Numbered from the stretch's first letter, positions 33,381-45,400 are shown. The stretch is DNA of 64,000 bases from Rhytidiadelphus loreus (GCA_947034895.1 OX344763.1:7194501-7258500); one strand, 5' to 3'. A program made the numbers and translations. The notes: a model not told the origin generated them from the letters alone.

Positions 33381-34228
33381 TAAATGTTTCTAGCCACCCT
33401 ACTTCCCTAGTATACTAACTTCTTAGGCCTTGTAACACATCCATGTAGTTCCTATAGAATCCAAGTATATTCATTTCTCTAACTTGAAAGACCTATTATC
33501 TTGCAACTTGATTTAAAAATTGAGGTCATTACCTTTATCACCTCACATCGGGGTTGTCTATCATGACGTGATGCTAGCTTTTTACGTCAGTATGTCTGTC
33601 AACGTCAGTCCGGACATGTCCCGACATGTCAGGATTACGTTGGCAAAATTTATTTTTTTATTTTTTTATTTTTTAGGTCGATGGCCTGTCCATCGACTTA
33701 GACGGACGGACCGTCCGTCCCGTCAATGGTCAAATTGTCCACAAAAATAAATAAATAATATATATATATGATCTTGACGAACGTTGGAGTTGGATCCGAA
33801 CTTTTCTGAAGCTAGCGTAAATCAAATGTCTTTTTGCAATCTACATTACAAATTAATAACTCCCTACATGCTAGAAATGCTTCCCCTGTAAACTATCCAA
33901 ACAAAATGAACACCCAAACCCATCTCCAGCCAGGCAACAAAACACTTTACTCTAGGACACTATGCTCACATTGTATATACTCCACCTCCTCCTAAAAAAT
34001 CTGGTCAGTTACACAGATCCCAAACGTGAGGAAGAAGATTTCTTCCCAAGCGCTCCGCAAGGATCCTTACGGCATCGCTGCGATACTTCCAACCACCTCA
34101 TCGAGTAGAATTTTATGGATTGAATTGTTGCATTCATGTGCTCCGTCGGCAAGGAGCTTGCGTACCAACTACTTGACTATATGAACCCAATCCCATTCGT
34201 GGGGGGTAAAACCAGCAAATAACTCAGA

Positions 34229-34421
34229 CTAAAATGCATCTCCATCCTTCATCCTCCCTACAGCCTTCTCAACCTCTATCCTTGTCAAAGTCAAAGTCAC
34301 CTGCTTCTTGACTTTGTCGCCCAATTGGAGGCCCTTTTTCATGAAACTCTTCAACTCCGACATGCCATTCCTCAACGTTGCATTCTCGCTGTGAAGCACC
34401 ATCAGCTGCACATAGAAGAGG
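34229..34421 (-). other. Possible coiled-coil terminal exon fragment
   Basis: After a CAG acceptor the frame reads LMVLHSENATLRNGMSELKS, continues FMKKGLQLGDKVKKQ and ends GRMKDGDAF with a stop. The residue pattern suggests a coiled coil. It faces the fragment at 33178. No family recognised. Confidence 0.3.
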
Positions 34422-35037
34422 TACGAGTCAAAATATCATGGCTATGTTGGCACTAGAACAAAATAATTGGATACGTACACACTGATGTAGCAAAAAATTA
34501 AGAAATTAACATCTGACTTGTCCATCGACATTAGACTATCAAAGTCCGCATTCTCTGGTATGTGGACATTGCACCTAATCTAATGACCACATGAAACTTT
34601 CTTAGCTCGTTAGACCATATAATCGGCAGTAGAATATCAAACTAATTGTAACACTGAAGCAAGTTGGGCCTCTACAACAGATAGTGGCAAATACGTAAAT
34701 GGAACGATATACAAAGCAAATCAATAGTTCCATGTAAACGCAAATGTAAAACTATGTCAATCGGGGAAGGGGCTGGGTACACCTCCTTAAAACAAAAACA
34801 AGATTTGGGGAACCACAAGAAATTTCATATCATAATCAATAACCTTGCTTAGAGTTCCTTCATACATTACACCCTGTCAATAAGGAATCACTCTGATCTA
34901 ATAAGTATGCATGTGCAAGCACAAGTGTAGAAGAGGAATGTGCAGACAAGATAAACAAATCCTACTTTCACTTAAAAAAAATTTGAGGGATGGCATGTTG
35001 TTGCGGTAAAGTTGAAATAAAATACCATAATGAAAAT

Positions 35038-35797
35038 GGGTGATTGCAAGAAATACTTGTCTTATTTCTTGTCCCCTTGCCCTTAAAAATTGGCTTTTTG
35101 CTCATAACTTTTGCATTGTTTGTCCATTTGGCATGAAATTTGGAATAAAGGTAGATGCTAAAGTTACAGACCTTGGGTGATTTTTAAATTTATAAAAAAA
35201 ATTATTTTACTATTTTTAACCTATCCCCAATTGGATGTCTACATTGGCCATTTAGGGGGAGGGTAGTCCTATTTTTGACCCAAAAATGCGAATTTGAAGC
35301 CACAAATTGGACATGTTGGAGGTCTACTAACACTAAAAGGGCTGACAATGAGTTTTTATGAAAATAGCATCATGTCGATTGCACACATGGGGTCAAAGTG
35401 ACCTTCCTTTGCGCGAAAGCTATGAAGAGGGAAAAAATTTCCTTCATGAATTTTTTGGTGCAATGCAAGAGTAGTCTTCTCTAGAAAAATGGATTTTTTT
35501 ATCGACTTTTTTTGGATTTTTTTTGAATTACTAAAAATGAAAATCTCTACAGACCCTTTTTCTACTATTTTTTGCTCCCAATGACTTTTGCAGTATTTCG
35601 TAGTAGTCCGTAGTACTGCATAGTACAACATAGTACTAAATCAACGGTGTAGATTTGTAGGCACCTTCAATTAACAGTGCAGATTTGTCAGGGTGCTTCT
35701 AAAACATAGTATTAGTAGTATTGCAGAGTACTGCTAGTCCTATGGCCAAAAAATGCAGTTTTGAACGAAAAACGTGAAGTGTTTCTTGCAACTACCC
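35038..35797. mobile_element. GGGTRRTTGCAAG-ended element with 4-base target duplication, copy 1
   Basis: The left end is GGGTGATTGCAAGAAA; the right end, read inward, is GGGTAGTTGCAAGAAAC. It is flanked by AAAT on both sides. Length is 760 bases, non-coding, with 'agtact'-rich sequence towards the right. A second copy in inverse orientation lies at 41588-42335, flanked by TGTT. Two independent 4-base duplications support a real transposon family; 4-base duplications occur in Sola and Academ types, but the superfamily is not certain. Confidence 0.75.
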
Positions 35798-36360
35798 AAA
35801 TGTGCTTTTCTATGGCCACAATCAGTGCGTGCAAATAAATTGCTATATACAGAAATCTTCATGATCAATTATTCTTCACACCAAAAGCATATGAGAAAAT
35901 TGGCAGAGTCTCGTCTGATAGGAATTCAAATAGCACTAGTAGAAAATGATGTCCAGATCAACAGAAAATCATCAACTTTTTGTTAATTTGGGCACTGTAT
36001 CGACCATTTTCACAATTTTTTATTGATTTGGCACAAGGTAACAAAATGGTTACAATTTTTTGTTAATTTTGGTAACACAATGTCCAAATGAACAAAACTG
36101 TGAACACTTTTTTGTTCATATTCACAAGTTTTTGTTGATTTGGCATGAGCAACAAAATGGTCAAGTTTTTTTGTTGATTTCAGTAGTCCAATGTCCAAAT
36201 CAACAACATAATCAACATTTTTTTTGTTTATTTAGACTTACAAAAGTTTGAAATATTTTTTCGTCATTTGGGCAATGTTTAAATCCCCATGGTTAAATTC
36301 TATGTACAATTTTCATTTAATTTAACACTAAATCATTCACATTTCGGTGTTTTTTGAAGT

Positions 36361-36709
36361 CAGCAGACTTTGGTGGCCGTTTCGGCACAGTAAAATACTT
36401 TTTTCGAAGAAACTTTGAACTAATAAAAGTTAGACAATCAAGCTATCTTTCACCTTCAAAAATCCGTTTGAGATTTGGAGTCTTAAATCAAAAGTTATGG
36501 ACAATATTCAGAGCAGGGTTGAAATGAACTTTTTTTTTTACATTTTAAAACATCCGCTCTGAATTTTGTCCATAACTTTTGATTTAAGACTCCAAATCTC
36601 AAACTAATTTTTGGAGGTGAAAGATAGTTTAATTGTATAACTTTTATTAGTTAAAAGTTTTTTCAAAAAGAGTGTTTTGCTATGCCGAAACGGCCACCAA
36701 AGTCTGCTG
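36361..36709. repeat. Long inverted repeat (foldback) inside CACTA copy 1
   Basis: Arms of about 154 bases (from cagcagactttggtggcc to gacaatattcagagc, then the complement) surround a loop of about 41 bases. Identity between arms is high, with scattered differences. A transcript through it would form a long double-stranded RNA. Confidence 0.8.
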
Positions 36710-36779
36710 TTCTTACCAGAAAAATGAAAAACAATATAAATGTAATTCTAACTCACTTGTATTCATATGGATTTTGGGG

Positions 36780-36832
36780 TGGCTCAATGGTTAGAGCCTT
36801 GGACCTCAACCGTGAGGTCCAAGGTTCAAACC
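36780..36832 (+). other. tRNA-like hairpin with pol III A-box and B-box motifs
   Basis: TGGCTCAATGG at 36780-36790 fits the tRNA A-box consensus, and GGTTCAAACC at 36823-36832 fits the B-box. Between them lies a 20-base stem (36789-36808 with 36813-36832, one mismatch and one G-T pair) around a four-base loop. The D-arm-like GCTC/GAGC is present, but no normal acceptor stem or anticodon arm can be drawn, so it is not a functional tRNA gene. Confidence 0.55.
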
Positions 36833-37149
36833 TCCACGGCGGTGGTCGCCTACGTGGTGGTGGTTTCCACGTGGCACGACGTGATGTTGCCATGTGGCAA
36901 TAGAAAAACAATTTAAAAATTTAAAAATTATTTAAAAAAAAAAAAAACCCGACCAAATCAACAAAAACAGTAACAAAAAATCAACACTTTTGTGTTAAAT
37001 ACTATCCAAGTCAACTTGACCTTTGTAGCAAAAAAAATCAACACTTCTGTGTTGGATTTTTGTTGTTTTGGTCAGTTATTTTCTACTAGTGTAGGTCAAG
37101 CTGCTCTCAAGCACTAAAGAGATTTAGAGAAGCGGGTTTGGAATTGTAG

Positions 37150-37706
37150 TACTTGAAGCACATAGCATATATGTCAGGCATGAAGGGATGGAGGACATTG
37201 GTTTCCAATCACCGTGGTCTTGGAGGTGTATCTACTACCGTGAGCTTTTCGTTTATCTCTGGAGTCTGGAGGTTTCGGTGGAAATCAGTAGGTTTGAGTA
37301 CTCTCTTTGTTAGTGTATACTGAGTACCAAGGATTTGGCGTGATAGTTTGAAGCACTTTTTTGCTCCTGAGTACAGTCTTTTAGTATAATTTCATCATTT
37401 ATAAAGAGTAGCTCAATGTCCGGGCATCATCAAGCATCTGATCGCTTCATGTTGTTTGATAGTACTTCCTACAATTTTATCAATTGTCTTATTGGCATTA
37501 TTGAAGGTAGATTTTTCACTTATTGGCCTCCGAACTTATTCTAGATGATGACTTGTCTCACTCTCTTTCTATGTGTTGTTCAGTCAAATCAATTCTATAA
37601 TGCAAAGTGGACTGAGGATCTGCGGAGAATGATCAATTATGTAAATGAAAAATATCCAAGAGCACCTATATTTACCATTGGTATCAACATTGGTGCTAAC
37701 ATTGTG
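37150..37706 (+). pseudogene. EMB8/ABHD-type alpha/beta hydrolase fragment, two exons
   Basis: Exons 37150-37239 (YLKHIAYMSGMKGWRTLVSN, HRGLGGVSTT) and 37584-37706 (FYNAKWTEDLRRMINYVNEK, YPRAPIFTIGINIGANIV) lie between GT-AG sites, are phase 0 and stay open. They match the core of EMB8-like/ABHD1-3 hydrolases, including the NHRGLGGV loop and the WTEDLR segment. In the nucleophile elbow the usual Gly-x-Ser-x-Gly is Gly-Ile-Asn-Ile-Gly, so the catalytic Ser is replaced by Asn. No N-terminal exons are visible to the left, where a CACTA element ends at 37091, nor a C-terminal His exon to the right. I read it as a dead fragment; a live remainder elsewhere cannot be excluded from this window. Confidence 0.75.
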
Positions 37707-38533
37707 GTAATTGCATTTATTTTCCTGTTCTTTAGTAAAGTTATTTGTACTAATATAAGAGTGGGCTACACTCAACAACCATATCTTTGCTTTATCTCCA
37801 CTACAGTTCTAATGAGCTTATACCTCAGATGGGCCAGGTTCATTGTATTCTCTAGTTATCATCTTTGTCTAGATGAATAATATCGATTATTCATCCGTCT
37901 AATTGTTCTCATCCCATAGAGATGCTTCAATGGCTCTCAAATCAGGAAGAAGCTGAAGAAGTAGAAGAAGCATCACACTCATGGTCAATATTCTGAGAAG
38001 GTGTAAGCAAGACGATAGCAATAGAAGTGTGTAAGGATCACCTTGACAGAGCAGAGAGAAGAGGAAGTATTATTTCTTTCAATTTTGCAAATTCTTTCCT
38101 GAAGGTATGCGACGTTGTATTGTAGCTAATACGGCAATTTTGTGTTGATATTAATCTGTGGTTGAATTCTCTTGTTAGACTGTGACAGATCATTCCTTAA
38201 GAGTGAATTTCATAATGTTTTTTGATATTTTTCATACCTATTGACAATTGTTGCCTATTTTTGAGAATTTTCATGTATGGTGGTTGAAGGCAGAGCACTT
38301 AGGTGAGAAACAAATCGAGGAAATCATGGGGGTGATTGTAGAGCAAGAGTTCTTTGCGGAAGACAAAGTGAGAGAGCAGCAAGTAGTAGAGAACAACATT
38401 CCGTTTCCGCAGGTGTTGCAGCCGCAAGTGCAGTTCGATGTGGGGTCTTTTGTAGAGGCCATCTCCAAGAACAAGGCATGGTTGGAGAGCCAGCTGGAGA
38501 GGAGTGGCGCCATTTTGTTCCACGGATTCAATG

Positions 38534-39589
38534 CACTAGTAGAAAAAAAGTGACCAAATCAACAAAACATCAACAGAAAAGTGTTGATTTTGATACTGTA
38601 TTGTCCATTTGAACAATTTTTTGTTGATTTTGGTAAAAACTGACATAATCAACAATTTTATTTGTTGATTTGGATACTGCAACTCTAAATCAACAAAAAA
38701 ATCAACACATTTTTTTGTTAATTTTGACTTTCAAGAATCTCAAGTAAGTTTTTTGATTTGAAAAATGTTTAAATCACCATCGTTAGTATTCTATAAATAA
38801 TGTGTTTTTTTTTTTAAAACTAAATCATACACAATTCGGTATTTTTCAAAGTCATCAGACTTCAGAGGTCATTTAGTAATAGACAACCAACTTTTAAAAA
38901 AAAACTTTGAACTAAGAAAAGTTGATAAATCAAAGTATCTTTCATCTCCAAAAATCCGTTTGCAATTTCAAGTCTCCAATAAAAAGTTATGAATTAATTT
39001 CAGGGAGGGGTTGGATTGAATTTTGTTTTTGACATCATGAAAGACCCTCTCTGAAATTAATTCATAACTTTTTATTGGAGACTTGAAATTGCAAAAGAAT
39101 TTTTGGAGATGAAAGATACTTTGATTTAGCAACTTTTCTTTGTTCAAAGTTTTTTTTTAAAAGTTGGTTGTCTATTACTAAATGACCTCTGAAGTTTGCT
39201 GTCTTTAACAAAAAAAGGAAAAAACAAACATTTTAAGTAGATAAAATATAAAAAAATCCACACATGCATGTGTATGTGTGGTGCATTGGTTTGAACCTTG
39301 CACCCCAAGTATGAGGTGCAAGGTTCAAACCTTGCTGGCAACCTCAAATGGGGTGCCTACGTGGCGGGCTGCTTGCGTGGCATTGCCACGTGGCAGCTTC
39401 TCATTGGTCGAATTTTCAAAAAAAATAATTTTTATAGGAAAAATTTAGTGCCAAAATTAACAAAAAACTAACAAAAAAATCAACAGTTTTGTGTTAAAAA
39501 TGACCCAAATTAACGCGTCCAAATTAACAAAAGAAATCAACACTTTTGTTAAATTTTTGTTAATTTGGTCACTGAATTTTCTACTAGTG
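38534..39589. mobile_element. CACTA element with long foldback and tRNA-like hairpin, copy 2
   Basis: CACTAGTAGAAAA and TTTTCTACTAGTG ends with an ATG target duplication. It has the same plan as copy 1: tttgttgattt-rich ends, foldback arms near 38856-39010 and 39044-39197, then a hairpin with A-box- and B-box-like motifs at 39279-39331. The core sequence has diverged strongly from copy 1. It sits inside an exon of the TauD-like pseudogene. Confidence 0.85.
39279..39331 (+). other. tRNA-like hairpin, copy 2
   Basis: TGGTGCATTGG (one mismatch to the A-box) and GGTTCAAACC (B-box) with a perfect 17-base stem (39288-39304 with 39315-39331). The stem sequence differs from that at 36789-36832 in several paired positions, yet pairing is kept. 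Confidence 0.55.
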
Positions 39590-41587
39590 ATGTGTCCACT
39601 ACGGTTGATTTTGATGTTGTTGTGAAGGCACTTAATTATGAAGAGTTGCTGTACGTCGGCAGTGCGGCTCCTCGATCGAGTGTCGTTGGCCGTATTTTCA
39701 CTTCAAATGAGTCTCCATTAGATCAAAGGATTCCGTTCCACCATGAGATGGCTCAAGTGCAAAAATTGGCTTTTGTAAAACACTTTCATTAGTTTAGTTC
39801 TTTCAGTTTCTCTAATACATAATGTTTGTTGGAGTTTTGAAGATTTTCAAAGATATTGTCCACCTACTAAAACTTAATAGCAGTTAGAGACTTGAGTTTG
39901 GTCCTCTATTTGACTGAATCTCTTGCTCTTCCTCTGTAGAAATAAAAATCGGATTATAAATGACTCTAATAACTTTGAAGTGGTCCAAATTTTAACAAAC
40001 ATTTGAATTATAGCATGAGATGGCTCAATTAATCATTTGCGTCTTGTTCGTTAAGTTTCTTTGACACAATGTTGGATGAGCTTGATGATTGTCAAAGATT
40101 CCGTACTATAGTTAACATAGAAATCTGACTAATTTGATTAGACTTGTGAAGTTTGTTCTCTTTCGTCTTGTTTACCACACAATATAGATTAGAAAAATCT
40201 TTAATAAATTTGAAGTGGCCAAAATGGACTGTGCATTTGAAACTGCAAGGTTGTAAATATTTTTCTTCTCTTTGATTCTTCCACTATTTTGAAAGCTAGA
40301 TAAGCTAATATTAAATTTCAACCTCTATATCTTCTATTATATACCTCTAATACTTTTAAATTGATATCACAAAATGTGTTTGTAACAGTCCAAGTACCTT
40401 GAACACTTTGCCGAATTATCAAAATACTAATATTTTTTTTTTCTAGAAAAAGCATATATAAAAATTGGACCTCACAAATTGATCCCTAATATGTGAATTG
40501 ATAAAACGTCTTCTTCAAATGCCTGAGCATTCTGGAAAAGTATTTTTCTATAGTGAATTTGAGCCAACGGAAAGAAGGAAGACACCTATATTGCCAAGCC
40601 ACTTAGGTTACCGAAGGATGGAGAACGAATGGTTTGAATTTGTGCAGAAGCTTCTTCAAAACAAATTGCTCTATACACGCATATTTGGTGAAGGATATGA
40701 TCCTTCTTCTCCAATCAAAAGTAGCTGGCAATCTACCTTCATGACTAAGGACCGCACGAAAGCTGAGAAAAGGTTTGCCATCCTTCAATTCTTAAAATTG
40801 GTTTTATTTCATATCAGTATGTCCCTTGATTTTGAAGATTAGTTCATGTCTATATGTTGCTTGAGACATGAAGCATTCTATTTTATGTGTACCTCTTGTA
40901 AGGCATATGCATTGATAGCCCTCTTTTCAAAGCACTGCTCTTCATAACTGTATTATTGATTCTGGTTCTTGCATAGTAGATTATAACTATGGTAGATACT
41001 TGCTACAATATATTAACCCTTAAAGAACCAAAGAGTCATGGTTTGAAAGTGAGAAATTTGAAAGGGAGAAATCATATTGTGATGGGGATTAAATTTTTCT
41101 ATTATTGAAAACAGTGAAAAAAAAATCTTGTGTTGATTGATAATCAAATAAAATTGAAGAAAAGAAAGTCTTTGTATGGACGGCTAAAACTGCTAAAAAC
41201 TGCTAAAAACTACAGGAAATTCAATTTGGTCCTTTACTAGTTATGCTCCAATGGATATTGTGTAACCCCATGAGGTTGTTGATAATGTATGCGCTTTTTC
41301 TATACAGGGCTGTGAAGTTAGGTATGCGTTTGGAATAGCTACAAGATGGAGAGAAAATGGTATCAGGCCCAATCCATGCAATGAAGATGAACGAATTGCG
41401 ACAACATCCGGTGTGGTTCAACAGTATGGTGACAGCCTACATAGAGTGGAAGGACGCTTGGAATAATCATGTTAAGGCAGTGACATTTGGAGATGGTACG
41501 CCTTTGCCCAAAGAAGCCATCATGGCATGTTTGCAAATTTTGACAGAAGAGAGTGTCCATTCCATGGCGCCATGGTGATGTGTTGTT

Positions 41588-42335
41588 GGGTAGTTGCAAG
41601 AAACACTTCACGTTTTTCGTTCAAAATTGTGTTTTTTGGCACTTTTATGCAATACTACTAATACTATGTTTTAGAAGCGCCCTGACAAATCTGCACTGTT
41701 GATTGAAGGTGCCTACAAATCTACACCATTGATTTAGTACTATGTTGTACTATGCAGTACTACGGACTACTACGAAATACTGCAAAAGCCATTGGAAGCA
41801 AAAAATAGTAGAAAAAGGGTTTGTAGAGATTTTCATTTTTAGTAATTCAAAAAAAATAAAAATAAATTCCATAAATTTTTTTTATTTTTCTAGAGAAGAC
41901 TACTCTTGCATTGCACCAAAAAATTCATGAAGGAAATTTTTTCCCTCTTTATAGCTTTCGTGCAAAGGAAGGTCACTTTGACCCCATGTGTGCAATCGAC
42001 ATGATGCTATTTTCATAAAAACTCATTGTTAGCCCTTTTAGTGTTAGTAGACCTCTAACATGTCCAATTTGTGGCTTCAAATTCGCATTTTTGGGTCAAG
42101 AACAGGACTAAACCCCCCCAAAATGGCCAAGGTAGACACCCAATCGGAGGCAGGTTAAAAATAGTAAACTAATTTTTAAATTTTTTTTAAAAACACTCAA
42201 GGTTTGTAACTTTATAATCTACTTTCATTCCAAATTTCATGCCAAATAGACAAACAATGCAAAAGTTATGAGCAAAAAGCCAATTTTTAAGGGCAAGGGG
42301 ACAAGAAATTGGACAAATGTTTCTTGCAATCACCC
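41588..42335. mobile_element. GGGTRRTTGCAAG-ended element, copy 2 (in pseudogene)
   Basis: 748 bases, inverse to the copy at 35038, with ends GGGTAGTTGCAAGAAACAC and TTTCTTGCAATCACCC, flanked by TGTT. It interrupts the last exon of the TauD-like pseudogene. Similarity to copy 1 is high across the full length, so the insertions are probably not ancient. Confidence 0.8.
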
Positions 42336-42418
42336 TGTTACTAGATAATATTGCGGTATAGCACGCCCACAAGTTGTTTATTCCTTCTCGCCGTGTTTTG
42401 GCCTCTCTTGCCAAGTGA

Positions 42419-45400
42419 TTGATTCCTGCTCCTGAGCTGGTAGGGAACCCCTTTCCATTGATTGTGAGTTGTGTCCTCTATTAGAATGGATATTTGATTT
42501 GGTTCTTGACTCCATGTTTAGAGGGGTCCAATGCACTAAATATGTACTCCGTATTATTTAAATACCATATGCTTAAAAGTTATGAAGTGTTGAAATTTTC
42601 AGTAGTAATTTCCAATCTTAAACCTAAAATACTTCTAAATCATTAGTATTGCATTTGCAAGGTATCCTATGGAAGCATATTTGACTGTGAGAACCTAAAA
42701 GTATCTCATTTCTTACAATTGGGGTGTTTCGATGGTTCTTGCAATTTGAATGGGCGACTTTTCAACATACAAAAATGGGTCCTATGTAAGTATGTATTGA
42801 CATCCTCAATTTGACATACTACTCCATTAAAGTGAGGTCAATTGAATCATTGACATTCACAATTTTGCTAGTCCAGCAATTGGAGTAATGAGCCGAGCGA
42901 GAGTGCAAGTTGCAAATAAGTTAAGTTGCTTTGTGAATTTTTCTTATACTGAAAAATTCTTAGTATGACAAAATAGAGTAGGGGTTGTTATGATGATTTA
43001 CATTTTTGGTGCTATGTATTTGATAGAGATAATTACTTCAATCGAAGAGTTTATGTAGGTATCGGTAGCTTGATAGAGATGAGAAATTGGAGCTCTTAAG
43101 ATAGTAGCTCGTTCCTTCATTAACACCACTTGTTGGTGCTACAGAACTCGATACGGATTGCTATGGATTATTGTATAAAAAGTTGATTACTAAGTTACTT
43201 TCTAGTGTTTTTATTGTGAGCATTCATTTGTCTTGTTGTGAATGTTGACATGTCTAGAGCCAAAGATAATTTTGTAGTCCACATGTGACATTACTGCATT
43301 TTCATTGTTCGTGCTCATGAGTCTGCAGAGTGGCAAATGTTGTGAATTTTAGCACACGGAGCGAGTTTTCTAAGCTACGGTCCTTTCTGGAAACAAAGAA
43401 GTGCTCGACTCTAAAATCAATTGGTTACATTATCTAATTCTGCAGGTGCCATGCTTGTGGCATGGCTTTCATCAATGTTAATTGATTTTCATTATTGGCA
43501 TGGATTTGTTTTGGTGCATCTTATTCCATTTCCAAGATGATTTCAACGCATAAATATATGCAATATTGGGATACCTATGTTTGAATAAGTTGTATATTGT
43601 TAAAGTCAGAATCTTGACTTACCATGGGTAGTACCAATCATTGAACTTAGACTAACTACTCTTGAAACCATGAGTATTGCATGTGTTATGTATTTCATGG
43701 AACAATCTTTGGTTTTGATAGACAAAAGTATCTCATTTTTAGAAGCTAGGTATTTGAATGATGCATTATGGATGTGTGAATTTTCAATTTACAAGATGAA
43801 GACATTGCTTAGCAGGCACAAGATCTTAATCATTCTATGATGCGCATGTGGGTCATTTGATTTCTTCTTAAGAATTTTGAAAAGCAAAATAGAAACAACA
43901 TGTAATCCATAACATTTTGTCTTAAGAAGATCGTTTTGGGATGGAGGGAGTACTATACTAACTTCATTTTTATTGTAGCCATTTCAAAAGCAACTATTCA
44001 ATATACAATAAGCAGGTAATATAGACAAGAGATGGATGCCACAACATAGAGTAAGGTACTTGTCTAGTAATATAGAAAGAGTTGGATGTCACAAATAGAA
44101 ATTAGGAGTCTTCTACAAAATCTTTTTCAAGAGGTATCTTATCCCATTTATTTGTATATTGATTGCTTATTGTCAAATAGTTCAAACAATAAACATCATG
44201 ACCTACAATTCTAAATTGGGAGCCAAAGAGCTTTGAGTAGAGATTTTGCAAATGTAGAGTGTTGATTCCCTATAGATCCAATTTTGTTAAATTTTGTTTT
44301 AGATGTGTTGACTTATTTTAGAATTTTTTGGAACCTAAGACTGTGGACCTATAACCATGAACCCTAGGACCCCCCTAATTTTTTGGCTATAAAAAAATTA
44401 TTCTAAAAACCTTTGCTTCACGACATGATGTATCCAATTGCATTCATATGCAACAATCATTGCAAACAACAAATGATCCATGATTTGCAATTTGCAATTG
44501 CCTTTGCATTAATGGAAATTATACAGCCACTAGAATAGTTAAAAACAATCACTTTGATCATTTTAAATAATCAATTTAGAAATTATCTTACATTCTCAAC
44601 TCTATCAATAACATTGATATTTGCCTTAAAATGTTGATTTCTATTCCATGATAGATCTAGGATAGATATCAACACTTTTCACCCTCCTACAAATTGAATT
44701 GACATATTACCACTTACGTCTAAGGTGCAACTCCAATAGTTTCTAGGATTTACTTCACTTTGTTGAAATTAAAATTGGAAGCATGGATAAATTTATCATC
44801 TCAAAATTCATTTTTTAGAAGTATCAAAAGAGATCTAGTAGAGGTGTTTGCAGTTGACATGTTGCTTATACTTTTTGATTGATGTTGTGGCTAGGGTAAC
44901 AAAAAATTCAAGTACACAACTTTCATATTATAAGCGTTGTAGGAAGGATTGACATTAAAACAACTAAGAGAATAGCTTTTGTAAAAATTATACAGAGTAT
45001 CAAATTAGAAAGACCAAAATGTTAAGTCATATAAATTGAAATGTAAAAAATACTAGTTTGCATATTTATCAAAAAAAATACATCTTAATATATATGAAGA
45101 ATTGGAATACCTATGCATAACTTTAAAAAATTCATACAAGAAACATTTACAATTTTTTTTTTACAATTAGAAAATCCTACATTTTTATTAAAAGCCCCCC
45201 AAATGAGGTTGCTTACTCTATAACTACTTGTATTTTTATAACTCATATAATTAGGAGTTTAATGCTATTATTGTCCTTAAAAAATACTCATTTCATGTAT
45301 ATAATAACAATTTTGGATTCTTTGTTGAAAAGCTACAACAATTTTTTACATTAAAACAAATCATATCTTTTAACATTGGACTAAATTGCATTATAAGTTA

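Larger units (their letters stand above)
35934..37091. mobile_element. CACTA element with long foldback and tRNA-like hairpin, copy 1
   Basis: CACTAGTAGAAAA at the left and TTTTCTACTAGTG at the right, flanked by TAG on both sides (3-base target duplication). Sub-terminal regions repeat 'tttgttgattt' and its complement many times, as is usual for CACTA ends. The centre holds a foldback with arms 36361-36514 and 36556-36709. Right of it is a tRNA-like hairpin at 36780-36832. No transposase; 1158 bases. A diverged sister is at 38534-39589. Confidence 0.8.
38326..42418 (+). pseudogene. TauD/clavaminate synthase-like dioxygenase pseudogene, split by two transposons
   Basis: The parts match the plant clavaminate synthase-like (At3g21360-type, TauD family, Fe/2-oxoglutarate) protein from end to end. 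They are 38326-38533 (FVEAISKNKAWLESQLERSG to HGFN), 39590-39750 (TTVDFDVVVKALNYEELLYV, IPFHHEMAQV with the iron-binding His-x-Glu), 40517-40770 (FGEGYDPSSPIKSSWQSTF), 41309-41576 (VWFNSMVTAYIEWKD, AVTFGDGTPLP) and 42336-42418 (DVLLLDN, FIPSRRVLASLAK). Damage: a CACTA insertion at 38534-39589 within an exon; TAG at 41336-41338 where the family has Trp; loss of bases and frame after APW at 41576; a second transposon at 41588-42335; and TAG at 42359-42361. The exon-2 acceptor also looks lost. Removing both elements and one target duplication rejoins the reading exactly, so the gene was once whole. Confidence 0.9.

Noticed and set aside
36780..36852. A tRNA gene
   Set aside because: A- and B-box motifs are present, but no acceptor stem, anticodon loop or T-stem of normal length can be formed, and it lies inside a transposon.
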